This document shows positions 44,671 to 54,668 of a stretch of 64,000 nucleotides of DNA, in pieces. Position 1 is the stretch's first letter. Every line of letters begins with the position of its first letter. The notes below the pieces were generated by a model. It was not told where the DNA came from. It was given only the letters and a program-made list of their open reading frames with translations, and did not search any database. The DNA comes from Melampsora larici-populina 98AG31 (taxonomy: Eukaryota; Basidiomycota; Pucciniomycetes; Pucciniales; Melampsoraceae): assembly GCF_000204055.1 (NCBI RefSeq), contig NW_006768772.1, forward strand, positions 135,907-199,906, given 5' to 3'. The position numbers and the translations under genes are program-made.

Positions 44671-46444
44671 AACTATGAGTATTGGAGTCAGTTTCCTAAT
44701 ATTCAAAGGGTTGGAGTCAAGAATGAAGATTTAGAAGGCACTGACTTGACCTGATGAAGGGGTTATAAGATCAATGAGACTTTCTGCCTGTGATGATTTT
44801 GGAATAGTTAGTCAACAGGACCAAAATTTTTTCTTGACTGACTATTTTGATGGATGTGAGTTTGGTGTGATTGATCTGAGATTTCAGATAGCAGTCAATT
44901 GTTGGTTTGTTTGAGCTGAACCAAGTTTTGATGGTTTAGGCAGTTGAACTTGAACTTTGGCTGAATATATATATCACAAACAGAACAACAGAAAGAAAAT
45001 TCTGGTATCTGTTGTTCTGTGAAACCTTCTGACAAACTCTCTGAGAATTGATATTTGTACACCTTGATTGTAAATCTTTCTACATGGATAAATAAGGTTT
45101 CCAGATTTTTTCAAAGATAGTAGAGATTATGAGACTTTGAAGGTGTGCATCAATAATCAAGCATTTTCTTGGAGAAATTGGAAACTCACCACTACAGCTC
45201 TGTACAGGGGTGTAGATATGTGGGATACAAAGTAGAAGCCGGGCATGTGCCCGGAATTATTTTGGCAGTAAATTTTGATTTTCTGGGCAAAAGTCCGGGC
45301 CCAGAATTCAAATTTACTGCCAAAAAAAACTGGGCACAAAGCCGGGCACGTGCCCGGCTCTACTTTGTATCCTGTAATAGTACCATTGGGATCTGCCAGA
45401 AATTGTGCATTTTTTTATGTGGAGAAACAAAGTTTCCAGAGAAAAGGAAGCTTTTCTGAAGTTGCCATGCAGTTTCTCGGAAATTTACCTGAAGTTTCTC
45501 TGAAGTTTTCATGAAGTCCCCATGAAGTTGTGGTAGTCTCTGGCCTGCCAGAGCCTAGCTAGTAGTAGATGGGGGCTGTGATCATTCCTTTGGTTGGCCA
45601 ACTTGTGGTTGTACTCACTGCAGAACTGATGGAGTATTTGTTTCAATACTTGGTTAGCGCCACACTATTTGGATTTGTGGTATTTTCCATTGTTGCCAGG
45701 AGGGTTTTTACTTGTAACCTTTGCCGTGCAAGTGAGACTGGGCTATCTTTTGAAAAGGAACTCTATGTTGAGTATGATTCTTAGTTTTTGATGGTTGCCT
45801 TTGATACTAGGCGCAAGGTTTCTTTTATTTAAACAATGTTTAGTATTTGGATTTTTTGAATGATAATGTTCATTGCTGTCTTTGAAACTAGACACAAGTT
45901 GTATCAGAATTTAGAAATATATTTTATGTTTTTATAGTTAGCCTCTTAAACTTTGGCTTTGGTTAGTCTATGCTCGGAGGCTGACAGATATGAAAGTTTG
46001 CTTATCACTTTGATGCGTTCAATAAGTCAAATTACCAATTGGAAGTAACCTGGCACGGTTTTGCAATAGCTTTCCATGGTGAGGGTGCATGAGGAATCAG
46101 GATGAATGAGCGTTACTCGAAAGTTGAAAACACGTACAGGCTTTTCGTTTCGGGTTTCGGGGTTTGCCCTCCACCCTCTTCTCTCGTCCATCGTGTTGTA
46201 GAGGTGAGGTCAGTTGAGATTGAAACTGTATTTTTATTTTAACCTGATTGAGTACATACTGCATTGTTGAGTTCTTCCCTTTCTCAACAATTCTCAAACT
46301 ACAACAACCACTGCTCCTCTCAACCTCGACCAACCTCACAATCGACGAACCAACCTCAACTTAACTCGACTCAATCCACCTTTTCAAATTCCAGTCTCAC
46401 TTTCGAACCTTTCATTCATCGACTTATCCCATAAATCATCTGAG
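44671..46444. other. repeat-derived intergenic stretch
   Basis: A diverged duplicate of about 85 bp links 44545-44630 with 44985-45065 (GTATCTG...TTCTGTG...GATATTTGTACACC). A MITE lies at 45223-45372. From about 46150 to 46444 the sequence is probably the promoter and 5' leader of VPS74, with CT-rich and AACCTC-rich stretches just before the ATG. I see no gene here. Confidence 0.5.
45223..45372. mobile_element. 150-bp MITE with GGATACAAAGTAGA ends
   Basis: The inverted repeats GGATACAAAGTAGAAGCCGGGC and GCCCGGCTCTACTTTGTATCC bound the segment, and GCCCGG motifs repeat inside. No clear target-site duplication is seen. Confidence 0.7.
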
Positions 46445-47800
46445 ATGGCTACAAGTTCAGCTGGTGGCCTATCCCGTCGTCGTGTAGGTGGAGTTGCATC
46501 TGCTAGTTCACCTGCTACCAGTGGTCGTGCTGGCTCGCCTGATTCGAATTCTACACCTAACACTATCAATAATGAGCTGAGCTCTACCATCAAAGGATCT
46601 AACCCTTCTCAAAGACCTGAGCACCTCAATCGAACCAACTCATCCGCAAATCCCGGTGATAATTCAACTAGTAATCATAAAATAGCTTATGATCCCCGAG
46701 ACTTGGATGAATCACAAGAAAACTCATTAAATCCTAAATTAACTGTCATGGAAGAAATCATTTTACTGGGACTTAAAGACAAACAAGGTTATTTATCATT
46801 TTGGAACGATAATATCTCTTACACACTTAGAGGTTGTATAATTCTTGAATTGGCCTTAAGACATCGGATTGCTATGGTTCGAGATCCGAATCGAAGGAGG
46901 TTTCCATTACCTGATCGTTATATCGAGGTGATCGATGATAGACTGACAGGTGAAGTCTTATTAGATGAAGCTTTGAAAATGATGAAAGTCAGCGAAAAGA
47001 TGAGCGTAGGAACTTGGATTGACCTCATGTCTGGTGAGCCTTCGTATTCTCAAACGAAAGCACCAAGAGGCCAGATCATACTGACTATTCAGTGTAAAAA
47101 CAATTTTCACGGACAAAAAACGGTTTCACTCGAATATAGGTGAGACTTGGAATGTGATGAAGATTGGTTATCAACTTAAACAAGTTCGTGAACGACTTGC
47201 AAAGGGACTAGTGGATAAAGGAGTACTTAGGACCGAGAAACGTAACTTTTTACTCTTCGATATGGCCACTCATCCGATCTCCGATTCAACCTTCAAAGAC
47301 GATGTCTTACGTCGTACCCTATCAATTCTCACTTCTCGCACGGTTGCGATTCCTAGTACGGATCTTTATTCATCTGATGTACGTTATAGGACTTTAAGAG
47401 CAGTTTGTATGGTTTGTGCGGCTTTTGCTGCTAACGTACTCGAAAACGCACTGGTCCACCTCTCTTACGATGCACGCGAGGCCGCATTTCAAAAATGTGA
47501 TGAATTATTAGCCGAGTTCTCACAGTGGCCTTTCGGATCTACCCCAGCTCATGCTCGTACACCTGGAGGAAGTGTTGGAGTTGGGACTGGTGGAACAGAT
47601 GTGACAAATGCAAACTTGGTGGAGATTGGTAGACTAAGTCGAGCAGAGATGGTACCAGGCGATGAACTTCAACTTGAGGTAGTCTCAGCTGTCTTACATG
47701 TGTTTAGTAAGATGTTAGTGTTTTTTATCTTCTCTTCTTTCTTTTTAAACCTATCAATTCAAGGTACTGACTTTGAATCTTCAGGGACTCTTTATTATGA
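46445..47800 (+). CDS. VPS74: Vps74/GOLPH3-family Golgi PI4P-binding protein
   Basis: Exons 46445-47033, 47140-47713 and 47785-47800 give 392 residues. GT-AG introns are 106 and 71 nt long. Residues 1-95 are a Ser/Pro/Asn-rich disordered tail. The rest is the all-helical GPP34 domain: LTVMEEIILLGLKDKQGYLSFWND, then LRGCIILELALR, GTWIDLMSGETWN, KGLVDKGVLRTEKRNFLLFDM and a terminal FSKMDSLL. The Trp of FWND and the Arg of LRGC fit the known phosphatidylinositol-4-phosphate pocket. Yeast Vps74 tethers glycosyltransferases to COPI vesicles in the Golgi, and the same role is expected here. The 16-nt last exon encodes only the last residues and is set by homology. Length is slightly above the yeast protein because of the N-terminal tail. 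Confidence 0.95.
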
Positions 47801-49302
47801 GAAATACGTATTGATGATCGGTGACCTTTACTCCAACCTTTTTCTCAATTTCCTTCGACATTCTCTTCCTTAATCCTTCTAAGCCTTTTTGCAATTTCAA
47901 CGCACCCATCATCAATTTTTCCGTATGTGATTAGCTTTTGATTCAAATCGATTTCATTTTACATTTGATTACATCCTCGAATCAACTCAATCGATTTTTA
48001 GGCTCTTGCCTTTCTTTTGGTTGATCATCAAAATTCATGTTCTATCTCTACCGTTTCTTTTTTGATGATCAAGGTTCACTTTCATGTCTTTTATGTTTGC
48101 CTTTTAGGTGCTTTTTGTGTGAGTTTTGAATGAAGATTTTGAAAAGAAGAATCACCTTCCAAAGACAAAAGACTTTACTCTTCTCTAGTTTTTTTCCGTT
48201 TGTTTGCCTGTATGTTATTCTTTTATGCTTTTTTGGGGTTCAGTTTGGAGTGATAAGTTTCACGATCTTTTGATTTTTACAAGATAGATTGGGGTATTTC
48301 TTACTGGTTATTAATACTATGCTTTTTTTGGTGAATGCTGAAAAGGTTGTGAGTATAGCTATAGATCAAATGAATGTTTTATTTACAAATACCAGTCTCA
48401 AGAGTCAAGACTTGACACACCTAGTCCATAATGGGCCTGGTCAACCCAACTTCAAGCAGGTAAACTTCTCAGTCATGACTATTCTTTGACAACTACTGTA
48501 TAGACAGATCTCTGTATATTAAAACAGTCTCCATTTAACTTCAGTGAACAAGATAAATGATGAATGCAGACTGTTTGCATTATAGGACTGTTTCTTCTTA
48601 TTTGTTCAAGTCTTATCTTGGCAGATGTTTCCCACCCCACCCTGCTCTCATGGAAGATTTCAACACTTGGTTCTCTGTATTAGATACAATACAGCTCAGA
48701 GTCCAATCAACAAGAAAGACATCATCACACTGGCTGACGCCCACCATGGTTGTAAGAAGGTTGGCAAGGGCATCTTTAACACGGAGATTTTTTTTCTTCT
48801 TTTCTTTCAAGCAGTGCTGGCCCAGCCAGCTGGGTATATGAGTTCTGTGCTCTGATCTGGACGTACCTGAGGACCCTGAATATGGAACAAGACCTGTCAA
48901 ATCAGTGTGATCTGCATTGTCCAGCAATGGGCAATTGTCAATGCTCTTGTCTCAATGCACGTCAACAAAACATCTGTCAATGATATCTTACTACTTGAAC
49001 AAACTTACAATCATCATGTAATTCATGAGTGTGAAGACAAGTACAATCAAGAGTTGAAGGAGGAAGAGAGAGCAACACTTTTGATTTGTTGAGTAAGGAA
49101 GAGTCTCTGAGTCTCAGCCTCTGGCATAGCATGCCATCTTTGGAAGGCAGCCCTGGACTCAGGATCTTCAATGGGGTTGGTAAGCTGAGGCTTGACATTC
49201 AGATCCTTGGGGATTAGACTTGACAATTCCAGTGTTGTACAAGTCTTGTATTGGTTGAGAGAAGCATCCCTTTCCCTTGTTGACTAAGGATGATGTCCTC
49301 TT

Positions 49303-49782
49303 TCAAGGAGCATCTGGGAAAGAATTGGCCAGAGTTTGCACAATAGGGCCTTCCAAAGGTGATTTGGGGTTCTTGTACGTGGTTGGAAATTCAATGGCTT
49401 TGGGATGGTTTTCTCCAAAGCTGTCAATGTCAAGGTGATATTGAACACACAGAGGGGTAGTGAGAAGTTGAGGGTTTTGGCCATCCTTCAAGGTTTGGAG
49501 GTAAATTTCTTGATAACCGTTGAGTGCCACAATTTGTTCTTCTCTCCATAATTTGGTGGTCTTGTTGCATTGATTGAAGTATACTTGAGGCAACTTCACT
49601 GCATCCACTGGATACATTCTTGATGTCAAGAATGGTACAGTTGTTTTCAAAAAGCTTGCCGCTAATTCACCGCCAAATTGCTCGAGTTTTGCGGGCAAAT
49701 TTCGGCAAGCTTTTTGAAAACGACTGTAAATCATGCCAGTTTGTCTCAACTCTGTCCCAAATTTACTTGAAGTTTGTTCCAC
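49303..49782 (-). pseudogene. uncharacterised frame, possible transposon remnant
   Basis: A 159-codon frame starts at 49782 and is rich in Gln, Thr, Lys and Pro, with aromatic residues spaced through it (SRMYPVDAVKLPQVYFNQC, KLWREEQIVALNGYQE). It has no signal peptide, no membrane segment and no motif I know. Weak protein-like sequence continues past the stop in other frames, which suggests a decayed gene. Its immediate upstream side was hit by the mariner insertion. Confidence 0.3.
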
Positions 49783-49824
49783 CTGCTGAGTATCTACTCA
49801 ATGAAGGCTGAGAGATGGAACTGT

Positions 49825-49826
49825 TA
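49825..49826. repeat. mariner TA target-site duplication (left)
   Basis: TA precedes the left terminal repeat, and its partner TA is at 54667-54668. This is the target typical of Tc1/mariner elements. Confidence 0.8.
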
Positions 49827-49950
49827 CGGTCGAACCGGAAAAGGTTGCCACAACAGCGATTTTGAAAACTTGAGGAGGACCGTGCGCCCTGTCACCGGGA
49901 GCAGATCCTGAGAGCCGGGTCGCCGTACCGGACACCTCCAGGAAAGATCT
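49827..49950 (+). repeat. mariner left TIR
   Basis: CGGTCGAACCGGAAAAGG...CAGGAAAGATCT matches the right TIR with only two differences that I saw. Confidence 0.9.
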
Positions 49951-50218
49951 TGAGAAATTCATTTATGCACATTCTGCATGCAGATAGTTATCGAGGAACC
50001 AATGAAGGCCGAAGGATACGATTTCAAACCACACCTTTACGTCCGAATCATCAGGCTCGATGGGGGTCCATCGCTCCCCCCAGAACGACTTTCTTCCCCT
50101 CAGGTCATCAAAAAATATCTTTGTCGCCAATTGTCTTCGTCCTACCGTTTTCACTCAGCCACATCATCGCTTTGCCAATCTCACTTTATTTGATCTATTC
50201 AAACAAAACATCGCCACT

Positions 50219-52427
50219 ATGTCAGCTCAACAGACTTCTTTCATCGCTAAAAACACCCAGAACTCATCTGAAAATGAGCACAACGGTCCGTTGTTGAGGT
50301 GAGGAGGTATTTGACCCATTGAATTGTCCAATAATCAATCTGACTGTCTCGCTGTCTTGTAGTTTTGCCAATCAACGTAGCGAGCATGGAAACACTGGCT
50401 ACATGAACTATGGATTAGGCCACCAAGCTCCCCCGGTGATGACTCAATCGACTTACAGTGAAGTTTTGAAGTCGTGAGTGTGGGTTCCGGAGGATGTGTT
50501 GATAGAGACAATTACTAAGCGACAGCATTGATCTTTATAGGCCGTTCGTTCACCCTGGCGTACACGGCATCTCTAGCAATCGAACGATGTCTAACTTGGC
50601 CACCAACGCCCCGAGTTGGAATCCGATCAATGCAAGTGGCGTGGTCCCCGGCCCTGGCAACGATGATTTGCCTGTTCTGGACTTCGAGGGTAGTGAAGAC
50701 CTAGATGATTTCACCTCGACCCAAGTCAATGAACTCGACTGGACTCCGCCTTTCAATAACTGCTCAGTAAGGCTTTTCAAAGCAACAATGCGTTCAGAAG
50801 TCGCGACGTCCACCCGCTCCTATGACCATCCAAACACGAGTCAGTTAGGCACCTTTGCGTCAACCGAACCGGATGAAAATCAGCCCGAGGTTCCAAGCAA
50901 AGGCAAAGGTGAGTTTCCAAAGTTTAACATGTATGGTTGATACATTTGAACTGACATGGGTCTTGAACTACAGGCCCGTTGGTGGAAGTGAATGTGATGG
51001 GATCATATAACGTCAAGCTCACCTATCTGATGTACACCCAAAAGGGTGTGAATCCCCTGAAGATGTCGGTTCAAAAGTTGAACAAAGGGGTTGGCAAATG
51101 GATCGCCTATCGAATTGATCCGACGACTAAGATCATCGACATTGACGACAACTCCTTTATCGCTCTCAAGAACATCCTGTTTACTGCTGCCGATTCCATT
51201 GATCAAGACGCTCCGGCCGGTGGCAACAGTGCCATCTTCAAATTGGCCGACGCTAGTGGATCCGTCACCATCACGGTGTATATCGATTGACATGAATACT
51301 TCAGTTGAAGTAAGGGCCGGAAGCTTACTGGGGACAATGATGTCCAAGCTTTCTTCACTGCGGTTCAGCTGGCGCCATTGAAAGAGGCGGGCATTTCGAT
51401 TTTGATGGCAGATCCGGCCAAGTCTGCCAAAGCGGCTGACGCGGTATGTCCTCAACCATGGGTCCCATTTCCACACCCGTATGCTGACATGATCTCGCTG
51501 TGTAGAAAATCGACATGGCTCAGACTCGACTCAAGGCCATGAATGCCATGAATAACGTCACGGTATCGGATTCTCAACTGACGGATTCACTGCCTCATGA
51601 CCCTCTTCAACTCAAGCTCGAAGCGTTAATCAAGAAATATGGAAGCCTTGAAAACAATAGCCGCGAGGGTTGGCGAGTGTATAAGCCACACGAGGCTTCA
51701 AAGTATATGCAGATGAACTACGAGCACCTTCATAAGTGGGCGCAGGAATTGGTAGGCTGCCTTGGTTCTCAGTGCTAACACGGAATGACGAACTGACGTG
51801 CTATCTGTTCAGGCTGAATGTCAAGCAGGTGTCAATTTAGAGAACCCACCAATGTATCTTGAAGGCTTCAAGTGGACCGATGTCAAGCGTCCGTTGTCGA
51901 CTGCCGCACCACAACACTCAGCCAAAAAGAACAAATGTTCCAGTGACGCGGGTCCGCCTCACGCGCCTGGAGGCTACTCCGAGTTGCAGGGTTATCACAT
52001 TGCGGTGAATCGTGAAGAGCTGGAAGAGCTTAAGAAGCACTGCAATTTGGAAGAGTTTCTCAACTACGCAGGGATACCTCCTTTTTTTGTCCGGGAATTG
52101 GCCAAAATCTTATGGGACCATCACATAGACAGCTTCGACCAATTCCTTTTCCCTGATATCATGAACATTCGTGACGTCTTGGGGCTCGGCATTTCATGGG
52201 GTATGGTGATGAAGTTATTCGCGCAAAGTCGTTTGTTTTATAAACAACTCAAGAAGGAGATAATCACCTGCGATCAAATCAGCGCTCGAGAAGGACCTTA
52301 CAATTTCCCTAAGAGTACTGTAGCCCCCGGAGCAAGCGGGAGTGTGCACAGTTCCGCTCAAGCCGGTCCTAGTCGATTGCCCTACACTCCTGCTCAAGGA
52401 GGTTCGAACCAATCTTCCAATCTTTAA
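50219..52427 (+). pseudogene. mariner cargo gene of unknown function, six exons
   Basis: Exons 50219-50298, 50363-50473, 50541-50908, 50974-51443, 51506-51751 and 51813-52427 would give 629 residues, with all introns GT-AG and in phase. Residues 1-185 are polar and disordered, with an acidic patch (DLPVLDFEGSEDLDDF). Residues 190-340 look beta-rich (VEVNVMGSYNVKLTYLMYTQ; KWIAYRIDPTTKIIDIDD). Near residues 490-570 a helical segment (LEEFLNYAGIPPFFVRELAK...VLGLGISWGMVMKLF) resembles a SAM-type fold. The tail is Ser/Pro/Gly rich. Two TGA codons (51288-51290, 51306-51308) each look like CGA to TGA in TCG context. With those exceptions the frame is clean, so it was under selection until recently. 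I know no named family. A role in regulating or targeting transposition is possible but not shown. Confidence 0.75.
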
Positions 52428-53186
52428 GTCTTATGTAGCGTTGGAGACATGTGTGCCTTACCACGTTATTGAGCATCTTTTGCACTCATCAGTCCAAATG
52501 TGTGGTGATCTACTTTGTTTCCTATGTCTTGAATAAGTGTGTTTTCTTGGATCGTTATGTCCTCAAATGTGTGCTTTTTCCTGTGCAAACTTGTGGTTTG
52601 TTACGATTGTTGTCGTTGTATAGGCAATATATGCCTTGAAATTGATTCATAGCTGATTTTGCCAACATAACTTCATATGAGTGTTTCGATCTCATGCCCC
52701 TCCGTGACATCATCGTGTTTGCCAGGCCTTTTATGATTTGTATGCATGAAGCCATTGGTCTCTATCGAATCTACTCATAGGATGAGTTGATGCCCAATGT
52801 CTCCTTTCGGAATCAGACGATTCCGAAGGGTTGAGTGAACTTTTTGGGCACTCAACCGGGGGGCAGCGTTGGTTTTTGTAACTTTCTCTCTGTTCTCATT
52901 TCTCGAGGTTGATGTGTGACACTTTTGGAAAAGTCTACGCCTTTGTTTTCATTGCCAATGACTCACGGTAAGACTGAAACTTTAAAAACAAAGACCATTT
53001 GACATTGAAAAGTCATCTTCAAGGCATAACCCAACGATAACCACGGGTGAAAACAACATATTGCGAGCGCCACTACAAGCGAGAGAGCCATACCAAACAA
53101 AAAGGAAAACATCAAGGCACAAAGCCAAATATAAATCTTGAGGGTGAACAGAACATTTGAACAGCTAAGACTAAATTAAAACAAAA
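52428..53186. other. region between the two convergent mariner genes
   Basis: This holds the 3' non-coding ends of both genes of the element. No additional gene is visible. It includes a short inverted motif near 52805-52830 (CTTTCGGAATC/GATTCCGAAGG). Confidence 0.6.
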
Positions 53187-54342
53187 TTAATCATTGAACC
53201 GAGCATTATAGTGCTCCCAATAATGTTCGGTGGTATACCCACTGTTGACCATCAACGGTTGCATGAGTTGGCGTGTCATAACTCGACCCGCTAAACGTAT
53301 CATATAAGTGGCTTTATCTTCGACCATATGCCATACCTTTTCTCTTTGGAGCCGCTTCTTCATGGCTGCAAAAGCCTTATCAATTGGATTTGAATCAGGA
53401 GAATAGGCCGGAAGGTATACCAAAAAGGATCCCTTTTTCTTGACAAATTCGTTCTATATCACCACCGTGATGAATCTTAGCATTATCAAGCACCAGAACC
53501 GAGTTCAAAGCGGGGTATGCGTTCATCACAGGTAGCTAACCACAACACCAAAATCAGCAATTAAAACAAATGTAAAAGGAGAAGATCAGGAATAAGAGAC
53601 GTACCAAATGATGTTTGAGGAACATTTCCACATGAATTCGTTCCACTGACCCCTTGACCACAACTCCCGCAATCATTCCTTGTTCGCCAACGGCAGGCAA
53701 GATCGTCCAATGGTCAGCATCGCCATAGCGTTTCGTTCGGACGGTCCTGGTGCCTCGGGGCGCCCATGAGCGTGGTCGCATCGCGTCTCGGCCAACAACC
53801 CCAGACTTGTCTGGAAAAGAACCATACCTCATCAGCCTCTCGGTCTCACACTATATTTGTATCAAAGTTAAACACTTACCAATGAAAACAAAACATTCAG
53901 GAGGAATTCCTGCGACATTCCTAATGAAATTGGCCCGGTCTCGAATTGATTGTTTGTGATGAACCCCGCGAGTGACCAGCAAAGACAGGCCAAGTCTTTT
54001 GTGCAGTTCCACTCCAATAGTAGTTTTAGACACCTTTAAACCAGTCACTAGTTCCAATTGAGCTTGAACTTCATCTAAGTACATATCTGGGTTCTTGAGG
54101 ACGATATCTCGCAATACACCAAGTTGATCATCAGACAGAAGGTGGGGACGGCCACGGATTTGATAGTCGGCAGGATCTCGAACGACGTTGTTGGTGGTCT
54201 GGTAAAGCTCTTTCCAGCGGGCAATTGAACGGGACGATATGGTGTGACGAAGAGATTCATTGATCTTGGCGACGGAATGGTTCTCAAGTGACATTCTAGT
54301 TGCGACGAGCTTGAGGTCGGCGGAATATTTACGAAATCCCAT
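53187..54342 (-). pseudogene. Tc1/mariner-family transposase with one frameshift
   Basis: Exons 54342-53880, 53810-53605 and 53535-53187. The start (MGFRKYSADLKLVATRM) opens a helix-turn-helix DNA-binding region, followed by a GRPHLLSDDQ linker typical of these enzymes. Catalytic residues are the Asp of VFID, formed across the first intron, and the Asp of VLVLDNAKIHHGG. The third is in LPAYSPDSNPIDKAF, which has Asp where many relatives have Glu. Between GGDI and the LVYLPAYSP block the frame changes by one base (around 53445), so no complete enzyme can be made. An upstream in-frame ATG at 54519 lies at the edge of the TIR and adds hydrophobic residues, so I prefer 54342. Expression may start within the TIR-proximal region. 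Confidence 0.85.
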
Positions 54343-54542
54343 TGAGAGATAATGGATGACACTGAAGAACAATGGATTTGGATGACGAAAAAGAAAGAAA
54401 TCAAAAGGCTGGACTGGGGGAAGAAAGACCAGTGGAGGGAATCGATAGACCCTATCGAGCCTAACGGGGTAGAGATTCTTCATGGTTCCTTGAAAAATAT
54501 CTGCATGCAGACGGTGCATAAATTACGCAGATGCTTGCCTTG

Positions 54543-54666
54543 AGATCTTTCCTGGAGGTGTCCGGTACGGCGACCCGGCTCTCAGGATCTGCTCCCGGTG
54601 ACAGGGCGCACGGTCCTCCTCAAGTTTTCAAAATCGCCGTTGTGGCAACCTTTTCCGGTTCGACTG
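54543..54666 (-). repeat. mariner right TIR
   Basis: This is the inverse copy of 49827-49950, followed by TA. Confidence 0.9.
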
Positions 54667-54668
54667 TA

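Larger units (their letters stand above)
47801..49826. other. intergenic with unidentified, probably transposon-derived frames
   Basis: The first 400 bases are the T-rich 3' flank of VPS74. Between 48290 and 49100 are short plus-strand frames with no domain I recognise. A minus-strand frame at 49303-49782 is the longest. The mariner element starts at 49827. Confidence 0.45.
49827..54666. mobile_element. two-gene Tc1/mariner-type element, 4.84 kb
   Basis: 124-bp terminal inverted repeats (49827-49950 and 54543-54666) start C[G/A]GTCGAACCGG and are nearly identical. Looser similarity continues inside (CTGCATGCAGATA, AGGAACCA). TA duplications flank it. The transposase gene reads leftwards from near the right end and a second, unrelated gene reads rightwards from near the left end. 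The two converge with a gap of about 760 bp. Both genes carry a few lesions. Most Tc1/mariner elements are 1-2 kb with one gene, so this layout is unusual. Confidence 0.88.
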
